Source of the DNA: Bacteroidetes bacterium UBA6491
GTDB lineage: Bacteria > Bacteroidota > Bacteroidia > NS11-12g > UBA9320
Direction: 5' to 3'
Assembly: GCA_002436505.1 (NCBI GenBank)
Contig: DJML01000049.1
Location: 1-25,778, forward strand
DNA: 25,778 bases
Below are positions 6,752 through 15,600 of the stretch, one piece after another; position 1 is the first letter of the stretch, and every line of letters starts with the position of its first letter. The notes below the pieces were generated by a model. That model was not told where the DNA came from, ran no database searches, and worked only from the letters and a program-made list of their open reading frames with translations. A program made the translations under genes and the position numbers.

Positions 6752-8920
6752 ATGCAAAAAGAGAAGTATTATTACGACAACGGGATCGTGAAAATGTTTG
6801 CGATTGCAACCGTAGTATGGGGGATCGTGGGGATGTTGGTTGGTGTGATCATCGCAACACAGTTATTCACCCCTCAACTTAATTTGAACCAGTATCTTAG
6901 TTTTGGGCGAATCAGACCCTTGCACACGAACGCTGTCATCTTTGCGTTTGTGGGTAATGCCATTTTTATGGGGGTATATCACTCCCTTCAAAGGCTTCTG
7001 AAAGCAAGAATGTTCAGTGATGCGCTCAGTAAGATACATTTCTGGGGCTGGCAACTGATCATTGTTCTGGCGGCTATAACATTGCCTCTGGGTTTAACGA
7101 GCTCAAAAGAATATGCGGAACTTGAATGGCCGATCGATATTCTGATCACTTTGATATGGGTGGTTTTTGGATGGAACATGTTTGGAACCATTTTCAAAAG
7201 GAGAGAGAAGCATCTTTATGTTGCGATCTGGTTCTACATTGCAACCTTTGTGACTGTTGCAGTCCTGCACATCGTTAATTCATTTGCATTGCCAGTGTCC
7301 ATCATGAAAAGTTATTCATGGTACGCCGGGGTTCAGGATGCGCTTGTACAGTGGTGGTATGGCCATAATGCGGTCGCGTTCTTTTTAACCACGCCGTTCC
7401 TGGGGTTGATGTATTACTATATGCCTAAGATGGCTCAACGGCCTATTTACTCCTACAGGCTGTCAATTTTGCACTTTTGGGCACTTATTTTTATTTATAT
7501 ATGGGCAGGCCCGCACCATTTGTTATACTCCTCTTTACCCGATTGGGCTCAGACGCTTGGGGTAGTCTTCTCAATTATGCTTATTGCACCTTCATGGGGC
7601 GGTATGCTCAACGGACTTTTAACGTTGAGAGGAGCCTGGGACAAGGTACGTGATGATGTTCTTCTGAAATTTATGGTAGTGGGTATCACATGTTATGGTA
7701 TGGCCACTTTTGAAGGACCAATGCTTTCATTGAAGTCAGTTAATAAAATAGCCCACTTTACTGATTGGATCGTTGCTCACGTTCACGTCGGAGCACTGGG
7801 ATGGAATGGCTTCCTGACTTTTGCGATGTTGTATTACATTGTTCCAAAGATCTTTAACACAACTTTATACTCAAGAAAATCAGCCAATACCCACTTCTGG
7901 ATCGCTACACTTGGAATGATCTTCTATGTTGTCCCAATGTATGTTGCCGGATTCAATCAAGGCCTAATGTGGCAGGAATTCAATGAGAGCGGTCAATTGG
8001 TTTACGGTAACTTCCTTGAAACTACAGTACAAATACTTCCAATGCACTGGCTGAGAGCATTCGGCGGTCTGCTTTACCTTGCAGGAGCCATTATAATGGC
8101 CATTAACCTTGTTAAAACTGCTTCTCAGGGCAGCTTGAATAAAAATGAGGAGGCAGAGGCTTTCCCAATGGAGAAAGAGACAAAACATGCCGGAGAGCAC
8201 TGGCATCGACCAATTGAAAGAAAACCCGTGCGATTGCTGATCTTCTCACTAATCGTGATATTGATTGGAGGTCTGGTTGAATTTGTGCCAATGTTCCTTG
8301 TGAAGTCAAATGTTAAAACAATCAGCAGTGTACAACCCTATACACCATTGGAATTGGAAGGAAGGGACATTTACATAAGAGAAGGTTGTAATGCTTGCCA
8401 TTCGCAGCTGGTCAGACCTTTCAGATGGGAAACAGAGCGATTCGGACAGTTTGCCATGAGTGGAGAGTATGTTTATGATCATCCTTTCCTTTGGGGGTCT
8501 AAAAGAACCGGCCCCGATCTATCGAGAGGTGGAGATAAAACAAATCCAAGGACATTGAAGTATCCTGACTGGCACTTCCTGCATATGTATAATCCGCGTG
8601 AAACATCTCCGCGATCGATCATGCCTGCATATCCCTGGTTGTATTCTCAAAAGCTTGATTACTCCAATATCGAAGGAAAAATAAGTGCCATGAGAAGATT
8701 GGGAACAGACTATGAAGAAGGATATGAGCAGAAAGCTGCCCAGATGATCCAGGATCAGGCAAAAGAGATATCAGATTTCATAAGAGATAAAGGTTATGAT
8801 GTTGATCCTTCAGGTGGTTTGCAGATGGAAGAAACAGAGGTGATCGCACTGATCGCTTATTTAAGTAAACTCGGATCAGACATCCATCCTGAGGAAGGCA
8901 TAACCGAATTAATAAAATAG
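6752..8920 (+). CDS. ccoNO: cbb3 cytochrome c oxidase, fused subunits I and II (CcoNO)
   Basis: This 722-residue fusion combines the catalytic CcoN and the membrane-anchored cytochrome c CcoO, which are separate genes in Proteobacteria. The CcoN half (about 1-470) has roughly 12 helices. Its metal ligands include RPLHTNAV (low-spin heme), WWYGHNAVAFF (CuB), AGPHHLLYS (CuB pair, near the expected helix VII tyrosine) and AHVHVGALGW (hemes). A charged linker rich in Lys and Glu (about 470-490) leads to the CcoO helix and one heme c site, C546NACH550, with a probable Met ligand in SIMPAYPWL. It begins nine bases after ccoS behind A-rich DNA and stops three bases before ccoQ. No frameshift or missing ligand is seen. 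Confidence 0.97.
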   Translation: MQKEKYYYDNGIVKMFAIATVVWGIVGMLVGVIIATQLFTPQLNLNQYLSFGRIRPLHTNAVIFAFVGNAIFMGVYHSLQRLLKARMFSDALSKIHFWGWQLIIVLAAITLPLGLTSSKEYAELEWPIDILITLIWVVFGWNMFGTIFKRREKHLYVAIWFYIATFVTVAVLHIVNSFALPVSIMKSYSWYAGVQDALVQWWYGHNAVAFFLTTPFLGLMYYYMPKMAQRPIYSYRLSILHFWALIFIYIWAGPHHLLYSSLPDWAQTLGVVFSIMLIAPSWGGMLNGLLTLRGAWDKVRDDVLLKFMVVGITCYGMATFEGPMLSLKSVNKIAHFTDWIVAHVHVGALGWNGFLTFAMLYYIVPKIFNTTLYSRKSANTHFWIATLGMIFYVVPMYVAGFNQGLMWQEFNESGQLVYGNFLETTVQILPMHWLRAFGGLLYLAGAIIMAINLVKTASQGSLNKNEEAEAFPMEKETKHAGEHWHRPIERKPVRLLIFSLIVILIGGLVEFVPMFLVKSNVKTISSVQPYTPLELEGRDIYIREGCNACHSQLVRPFRWETERFGQFAMSGEYVYDHPFLWGSKRTGPDLSRGGDKTNPRTLKYPDWHFLHMYNPRETSPRSIMPAYPWLYSQKLDYSNIEGKISAMRRLGTDYEEGYEQKAAQMIQDQAKEISDFIRDKGYDVDPSGGLQMEETEVIALIAYLSKLGSDIHPEEGITELIK

Positions 8921-8923
8921 ATC

Positions 8924-9121
8924 ATGTTCAACGAATTATTAAATAAAGTAGAAGGAGCGGATGTGTTTATGATATTCTCACTCATCCTCTTTATAATCTT
9001 CTTTGTAGTGGCCGTTCTTCACGTATATTCGGTCAGCAAAGAACACATCGTTAAAATGAAGAATATCCCGTTTGACAATGCTGCAGGAAATGCAGAGAAA
9101 GGAGATAGCCATGTTTCGTAA
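8924..9121 (+). CDS. ccoQ: CcoQ/FixQ-like small cbb3 oxidase subunit
   Basis: This 65-residue protein has a single membrane helix at about residues 14-36 (VFMIFSLILFIIFFVVAVLH) and a short polar tail. It lies between ccoNO and ccoP, exactly where CcoQ is found. CcoQ stabilises the complex in other bacteria. Its sequence is poorly conserved, so the call rests on size, topology and position. It starts three bases after the ccoNO stop and overlaps ccoP by 11 bases. Confidence 0.82.
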   Translation: MFNELLNKVEGADVFMIFSLILFIIFFVVAVLHVYSVSKEHIVKMKNIPFDNAAGNAEKGDSHVS

Positions 9122-10049
9122 ATTAATATTCACAGTTGTATCCATGTTTATTGGAATGGGTATGTTGTTTGCCGAAGGACTTAGTGATGTTATGAGCACA
9201 CCCTGGATAACAGACAGATTCGTCCTATATTTTATGTATTTTATTATTTTCATGCTGCTGGTCTTTGTCCTGCTTTTATACAGGATATCAAGCCATCTGG
9301 CAAAATACAGAAGCCTTCAGGCAGGCGAAGATGTTGAGGAGATAAAGCCATATAGAATGTGGGAAAGGTTTTTCCAGGTCAAATCTGTAAAAACTGATAA
9401 GGATGTCCTTCTTGATCACGATTACGATGGGATCAAGGAATTGGACAATCCACCACCACCCTGGTTCATGTATCTTTTCTACGGAACGATTTTGTTTGCG
9501 GTGATCTATTTTGTCCGTTTCCAGATAACAGGTGCAGGCCCTACTCAGCAGGAAGAATATGTTGCTGAATTGGAAAAAGCTGAAACCGCACGACTAGCGT
9601 CAATGGAAACTCCGGAAGGAGGTGCAGCAGCAGTAAATATTACTGAGGATAATGTGACACTTTCTACGGATGAGAACGTCATCAAAAAGGGAAAAACTGT
9701 TTTTGTCCAATTCTGTCAGGTTTGTCATGGAGAAGGAGGTAAAGGTATCAGTGGACCTAATTTGACCGATGATTACTGGGTTCATGGTGGGGATATAAAA
9801 GACCTGTTCAAAACCATTAAATACGGTGTCCTCGATAAGGGAATGGCATCATGGGACGGAACTCTTTCCGGAGAACAGATCAGAGATGTTTCAAGTTATA
9901 TTTTAAACCTGGAATACATATCTGAGGCTGATGGTGGACTCGCTCCTGCAGGAGAGTTATTTGTACCTGAAGAGGCAGATAAAACAGAATCAAATGCTGA
10001 CACCACAGCCGCAACCTCCACTGAGGAGGTTTTAGAGGCAGGGGCTTAG
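9111..10049 (+). CDS. ccoP: cbb3 oxidase subunit III, CcoP/FixP, with one heme c
   Basis: CcoP passes electrons from cytochrome bc1 or soluble cytochromes into the oxidase. The start is ATG 9111, preceded by GGAG at 9101-9104. It gives 312 residues beginning MFRKLIFTVVSMF; an upstream in-frame start at 9072 would lie deep inside ccoQ. Hydrophobic segments are at about 3-21 (possible signal or extra helix), 37-58 and 120-140. The FixP N-terminal domain spans the last two. Only one heme-binding motif is present, C202QVCH206, with probable axial Met245 in KGMASW. Proteobacterial CcoP carries two. The C-terminal 30 residues are acidic and Thr/Ala-rich. Identity is strong from context; the single heme is a direct observation. 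Confidence 0.94.
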   Translation: MFRKLIFTVVSMFIGMGMLFAEGLSDVMSTPWITDRFVLYFMYFIIFMLLVFVLLLYRISSHLAKYRSLQAGEDVEEIKPYRMWERFFQVKSVKTDKDVLLDHDYDGIKELDNPPPPWFMYLFYGTILFAVIYFVRFQITGAGPTQQEEYVAELEKAETARLASMETPEGGAAAVNITEDNVTLSTDENVIKKGKTVFVQFCQVCHGEGGKGISGPNLTDDYWVHGGDIKDLFKTIKYGVLDKGMASWDGTLSGEQIRDVSSYILNLEYISEADGGLAPAGELFVPEEADKTESNADTTAATSTEEVLEAGA

Positions 10050-10060
10050 CATCAATATAA

Positions 10061-11473
10061 ATGTCCGACCGAAAGAGAACGGAAAATTTCAGAGAGCATC
10101 TCGGAAATGTAAGTGAGAAGGGGAAACGGATTTGGCTTTACCCGAAGATCATCAAGGGTGACCTGTATAAGTACAGGACATGGGTGAGCTGGGTGCTTTT
10201 GACATTTCTATTTGCCGGACCATTTATTAAAATTCAGGGCCGGCCGTTTCTTCTATTGAATTTTGTTGATCGTGAGTTCGTGATTTTTGGAACTCCATTC
10301 TGGCCTCAGGACTTTTTTATTCTGGCCGTAGCGCTCCTTACATTCATTCTTTTTATTGTTCTTTTTACGGTGATCTTCGGTAGGGTATGGTGCGGTTGGG
10401 CCTGCCCTCAAACCATTTTTATGGAAATGGTCTTCAGAAAGATCGAAAGCTGGATAGAGGGGAATGCTAATAAGCAAAGAAAGCTGGATGACATGCCCTG
10501 GAACTGGGAGAAAGTGAAAAAAAAAGGGCTTAAACACATTATTTTTTATCTGATCTCATTTTTGATAGCCAACATATTTCTGGCTTATATCATTGGATCA
10601 GAAGCTCTTATTGAGATTATTACAGAACCCGTTTCTGAGCATATCGTTGGTTTTACGTCCATCCTCGTGTTCTCATTTGTGTTTTACATGGTGTTCGCCA
10701 AATTAAGGGAACTGGTGTGCATTATGATCTGTCCATACGGACGTCTCCAAGGTGTTATGCTCGACAGGAATTCAATTGTTGTGGCATATGACAATATTCG
10801 TGGAGAACCTCGGGGAAAGATAAGGAAGAACCAGGATCAGTCAGATAAAGGGGATTGCATAGACTGCGGACTTTGTGTAGATGTGTGCCCTACAGGAATC
10901 GATATCAGAAACGGAACACAGCTGGAATGTGTCAATTGTACCATTTGTATTGATGCCTGTGACTCGGTAATGGACAAAATAAAAAAACCGAGAGGTTTGA
11001 TACGATTTGACTCAGTCGAGAATATTGAAAATGGGATCGGATTTAGGTGGACCACCAGAATTAAAGCATATATTGCTGTTCTTGTCCTTTTGATAGGTGT
11101 GTTCGTTGCAATTCTTGCGACTCGCAGTGAATTTAAAGCTGTTCTGCTTAGAACCCCCGGAACAACTCCCGTTGTCGATCAGCAAGGATTTGTGTCCAAC
11201 AGTTACACAATGGAACTTGTGAATAAAACGTATGACGATATCAGATACAATATTAAGATCCTGAACTTTGACGGAGCCAACCTGATCATTCCCGACAACA
11301 ATGGATTGCTGAAAGGTGGAAAGGTCGAGAAAAAAGTCCTGATGATAAGAATCCCCCATGATATGATAAATTCAAACAGGACGACTCTGGAGATAGAAAT
11401 TGAAAGGCCGGATATCGGCGATACGGAAGTTTTTGAGACCGTATTTCTTAGTCCTTTAAAAAGAAAAGAATGA
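10061..11473 (+). CDS. ccoG: cbb3 oxidase assembly protein CcoG/FixG/RdxA (polyferredoxin)
   Basis: This 470-residue membrane iron-sulfur protein has been linked in other bacteria to reduction of copper during cbb3 assembly. The N-terminal half has four to five helices and the family motif WCGWACPQTIFMEM. Two 4Fe-4S cysteine sets follow: C266xxC269xxC272xxxC276P, then C290xxC293xxC296xxxC300. A later helix near 328-347 precedes a periplasmic Ig-like domain (about 365-470), the usual FixG C-terminal domain. It follows ccoP by 11 bases behind A-rich DNA. Its stop overlaps fixH as ATGA. Confidence 0.96.
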   Translation: MSDRKRTENFREHLGNVSEKGKRIWLYPKIIKGDLYKYRTWVSWVLLTFLFAGPFIKIQGRPFLLLNFVDREFVIFGTPFWPQDFFILAVALLTFILFIVLFTVIFGRVWCGWACPQTIFMEMVFRKIESWIEGNANKQRKLDDMPWNWEKVKKKGLKHIIFYLISFLIANIFLAYIIGSEALIEIITEPVSEHIVGFTSILVFSFVFYMVFAKLRELVCIMICPYGRLQGVMLDRNSIVVAYDNIRGEPRGKIRKNQDQSDKGDCIDCGLCVDVCPTGIDIRNGTQLECVNCTICIDACDSVMDKIKKPRGLIRFDSVENIENGIGFRWTTRIKAYIAVLVLLIGVFVAILATRSEFKAVLLRTPGTTPVVDQQGFVSNSYTMELVNKTYDDIRYNIKILNFDGANLIIPDNNGLLKGGKVEKKVLMIRIPHDMINSNRTTLEIEIERPDIGDTEVFETVFLSPLKRKE

Positions 11474-11919
11474 AATTAAATTGGGGACAGGGATTATTTA
11501 TCACAATGACAGTTTTTATTGTGTTCATTGTTACGCTCTCAGTAAAATTGATGTCACAGGATTCGTCCATGGAACACAGCGATTACTACATGAGGGGCAT
11601 CCATCATGACGAACAGATGGAAATGGAAAGAAGAGCTGCTCCATACAAAGATTCCATCCAAATTGACTATTCGGGTTCTAAATTGAATATAACACTACCG
11701 AAATCACTTGAACTTCCTATTCAGAAGTTGAAAATACAATTGTATCGTCCTTCAGATTCTGACCTGGATCAGTACATTAAAGTTGAAGAGAACATTAGTG
11801 AACCTGATATTCTTTTATCTGTGGAAGAACTGGTAAAAGGCAACTGGCAGGCCAGAATCTCCTGGCAGGATAAGGACGGCAATGCATACTACGTTCAAAA
11901 ATTTATGTTTGTACATTAA
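11470..11919 (+). CDS. fixH: FixH family cbb3 assembly protein
   Basis: This 149-residue protein has one N-terminal membrane helix (about residues 7-28) and a periplasmic beta-rich domain, the standard FixH/CcoH layout. FixH is needed for cbb3 assembly, with CcoI, in rhizobia and other bacteria; its exact chemistry is unsettled. HSDYYMRGIHHDEQME after the helix, rich in His and acidic residues, matches the conserved D-Y-Y region of the family. The start overlaps the ccoG stop (ATGA) and the stop overlaps the next start (TAATG), so translation is probably coupled on both sides. Confidence 0.9.
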   Translation: MKLNWGQGLFITMTVFIVFIVTLSVKLMSQDSSMEHSDYYMRGIHHDEQMEMERRAAPYKDSIQIDYSGSKLNITLPKSLELPIQKLKIQLYRPSDSDLDQYIKVEENISEPDILLSVEELVKGNWQARISWQDKDGNAYYVQKFMFVH

Positions 11920-12620
11920 TGGAGTTGTACGGTTTACTTTTAACCACGGGGATATTAGGCAGTTTGCATTGCATTGGCATGTGCGGTCCACTGGCACTTT
12001 CGCTTCCTTTGCCACGAGAAGCCTCAAGAATAAAAATTGCGACAGGCCGGATCCTTTATCAATCAGGTCGGATCTTTTCATATATGACCATTGGTTTGAT
12101 CTTTGGTTCAATAGGCGGTGTTATTGTTATTGCCGGTTGGCAGCAGTTGCTTTCAATAATTGCAGGTTCCATACTGATAATTATGGCATTGGTCAGATTA
12201 ACAGGATTGAAGAATAAAATTGGAATAAACAGGATAACTGAATTTGTGACACGGCAACTTTCAATTGCATTCAGCGGCCAAAAAAGATCGTCCATGTTTC
12301 TTACAGGCATGCTAAATGGTTATTTACCTTGCGGATTGGTATACATGGCCGCAGCAATGACCGTTGCAACAGGAGATGTATTTGACGCAGCTATAGGTAT
12401 GGCTTTTTTCGGATTAGGTACATTCCCAGTGATGTTTGTAATGTCAATGGGAACAACTTTCCTGAAAAAGAGATGGCGCTTCAGACTGAACCGATATAGC
12501 ATGATCTTTGCCCTTGCTATTGGGATCCTCTTTGTTTTAAGAGGGATGAATCTCGGTGTTAAATATATAAGCCCACAAGTAAATCAGGACAGTAGCATTG
12601 AATGCTGCGACAATGAATAG
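11919..12620 (+). CDS. sulfite exporter TauE/SafE-like (DsbD_2) membrane protein, cco-linked
   Basis: This 233-residue polytopic protein has about six helices. Two motifs typical of the SafE/UreH-like DsbD_2 family are intact: GSLHCIGMCGP, with His17, Cys18, Met21 and Cys22 in the first helix, and NGYLPCGLVY near the middle. Members often end cbb3 clusters and are suspected of handling metal or thiols for assembly, but the function is not established; the automatic name sulfite exporter is probably misleading. The tail SSIECCDNE adds a further vicinal cysteine pair. Its ATG overlaps the fixH TAA by one base. It is the last gene of the cco unit. Confidence 0.82.
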   Translation: MELYGLLLTTGILGSLHCIGMCGPLALSLPLPREASRIKIATGRILYQSGRIFSYMTIGLIFGSIGGVIVIAGWQQLLSIIAGSILIIMALVRLTGLKNKIGINRITEFVTRQLSIAFSGQKRSSMFLTGMLNGYLPCGLVYMAAAMTVATGDVFDAAIGMAFFGLGTFPVMFVMSMGTTFLKKRWRFRLNRYSMIFALAIGILFVLRGMNLGVKYISPQVNQDSSIECCDNE

Positions 12621-12627
12621 ATCATTA

Positions 12628-12645
12628 AAAGTGATTTGACACTTT
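12628..12645. terminator. weak hairpin between the convergent cco unit and giant gene
   Basis: AAAGTG (12628-12633) pairs with CACTTT (12640-12645) across a 6-base loop, with a few A/T pairs possible outside. It is the only symmetric structure in the 52-bp convergent gap and could end transcription on both strands. The stem is short and the tails are not strongly T-rich. Confidence 0.3.
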
Positions 12646-12672
12646 AAGAAATACCCGTGTTAAGTATATGGC

Positions 12673-15600
12673 TTACCGAATCAGGTTAATGGTCCCATTG
12701 TACTCAAATTTGTCTCCATTGAGATCGACAAAATTTATTGTGTAGATGTAAATGCCGGCCAACGCTTTTTCCTGGTTCTTTATAGTTCCATCCCATTGTT
12801 CATCCGGGTGGTTTGAAGAGAACATCATAGCGCCCCATCGATTATAGATCTCCATTCGGAACGACTGTGCATATAAGGCTCCTTTTACCCCAAATAGATC
12901 ATTGAGGTCATCTCCATTAGGAGAGAAAGAATTCGGAATATATACGTTCGTCTCAGGTATGATAAGAATATCTTCTGCTGCTGTGTCAGAGCAGTTAAAA
13001 TCATTCGTTACAATTAACTGCACATAATAATACCCGGAATCAAAAAAGACAACCGTTGGATTTTGAACGCTTTCATATCCAAATCCTTCGATTTCCCAAT
13101 CCCACCCAATAACTGAACCTTTAGAAAGGTCGGTAAATTTGACTTCTGTGCTTGTCTCCCATGAATTCAATTTTTCATAGGTAAATTTAGCCTCTGGGCG
13201 CTCCAGGACAACAGCAGCATTTTCTTTGACCATTGTGTCGGAACAACCTGATTCTGAAGTGCCTATCAATGTTACATTGTATGTGCCTGACCTGTCATAC
13301 CGATGGATCGGGGATGCCACTGGAGAGGAATTTCCATCCCCAAGGGTCCATAAGTAATTGGTGATACTTCCTGTTTCAATGAAGGAACGATTGCTAAAAG
13401 AAGTTTCAAGTCCTTCACAAACAATGTCAACATCAAAACTAAGTTCTGGTGATGGATTGATATCAACAGGAATGGATAGCGTGTCGTAACATCCAAGATC
13501 AGAACCAACTACAAGGGTTAAATTATAATTCCCTGCCAGATCATATTGGTAGGGTGCCGGATCTTTTGCAGTTTCAATACGTCCGTCCCCAAGATCCCAA
13601 TTCCAGTTAATAATAGAACCATCTTGAATGGTTGAATTATTTTTCAGACCAATAGAATGTTCATTAAAGCATGGGTTATTAAGACCAATAATAAATTCAG
13701 CTACCGGTTCAATTCCTACGCGCACGATCCTTGTAACAGAATCCTTACAACCTGCATCTGAGCTAACTTCTAATTTAACCTGGTATGTTCCCGGATTTTG
13801 GTATTTGTAATTGCTGAGATCTTTATCATCGAAAATGAAACCGTCGCCTGTATTCCAGGTATATTCTGAAACAAATCCATTGTTTACCGTAGAGGTGTTC
13901 AGGAAACTGAAATTATTGTCTTCAAGACATTGTTGGTTGTCGTTTACACCGAAATTTGCAACAGGCTGTTCATATATTATAATATCCTTTTCAAAGCTGT
14001 CAATGCAACCATTGTCTCCTGTTACTTCTAAAAGAATTACATATGATCCGTCACTGGTATAACTGTGAGATACTTTATTTCCCTGTGTAGTTGTTCCATC
14101 CCCAAGATCCCATCTTGTGGTGTAGGTTCCAGCAAAATTGCTCGTATCTCGCAGTCTGATCATATTCTCGCTGATGCAATGGTTAAATTCATCTATCGAA
14201 AATCCTGTCATTGGAGAAGGCAATACCGAAAGTGTTGCTGTGTCAGAGTCTGTACATCCGAAAATGCTGGTTCCGGTAAGTGTTACCGTGTAAGTGCCCG
14301 AGGAATTATACGATTTAACAGCATTCTTAGTGTTGTTGGATGAGCCGTCCCCGAAATCCCATTTATAAACTAAAATTGTGCTATCAGCTATTGAACTGCT
14401 ATTGGTGAATTCATATTCATTGTATTTCACACATTCGTCATCTGCAGTAACATCAAAATCAACTAAAGGATTGCCATGAATGACGATATCCAGGACATTT
14501 GATGTATCCATGCAACCATCTTTTTCAGACACCAGGTAATAAGAACCTTCATCATCAGTCGATGCCGGATAGTAAGCTATCTCACTTCCAGAGGCGTTCG
14601 AGAGTTTTAGGTCGTCTTTGAACCAGTTATTAACGGTGTTTGATAAATTGTTCGAATCTTTGCCTTCTATTACGAGATCATTTCCTGCACATAGGCTGTA
14701 ATCACCGACCTTTACGTCAATTTCAACACCCGGCCTTGGTTTTACCCTGAAGAAAGAATCTATCGTTTTTTCTCCTTCTCCGTCATTAAGTGACAACTGA
14801 ACTTTATATGAACCCATTTCAGTTGCTTTAAATCGGTGGGGCCCGGAACCGAACAATGTATCGCTTCGGGAGGTACCGGTTATGATCCACTGGTATGAAT
14901 ATATCAAACCAACCGATGAATCGGTAAGCACAACTTCATCATTCGTGCATAAAAGGTCCCGGTCGACCAAAAAATGGGGTTTAGGTTTTTTAGAGATCAA
15001 CCTTACTCCAAAATCTTCTGTCTGTCCGTAACTTAAAGTATCACAAGCGTTGGAACTCAGTGAATCATAATCGGAGATTACTCTCATCCTTACGATCGCA
15101 TTTGTTGTTGAAGTGTCTGAAATGTAAATATTGCCGCTATGTAAGCCGATCCTTTTAGTATCCGACCAAACCAGTTCGTCCTTAGAATTGAACAGGCCGT
15201 CATTGTTATAATCAATATAGACCTTTACGTATTCACTATAGTTTCTTCCCGTGGTCACAGCAATATTGTAGCTCGTGTCCGTTTGTAATTCGACAATTTC
15301 CTTGCATCCGCGATCAACATATCCTCCTTCTTCAAAGGTGCCTGTAGAGCTATGATCCAAAGCGGCTATAGAAAGGTTGAAAATGCCTATCCCGTAATTC
15401 TTGTCTGTCGACCGGGTAACCGGGCTGCAATTTGCTGTTTTTATACCATCGAAGATCTCTATGATGTCAGTTTTAACAATACTGTCAATGCCATTACAAT
15501 TCTCTACTTTCAGTTGGACAGTGTAAGAGCCAGGGCTAAGGAATCTCACGTGTGCATCCTGTGAAAAGCTATCCGTTGCGTCTGTGAACTGAACTTTAGA

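Noticed and set aside
9072..9110. Longer ccoP start within ccoQ.
   Set aside because: It would overlap ccoQ by 50 bases and lacks a ribosome binding site, whereas ATG 9111 has GGAG six bases upstream and a normal N-terminus.
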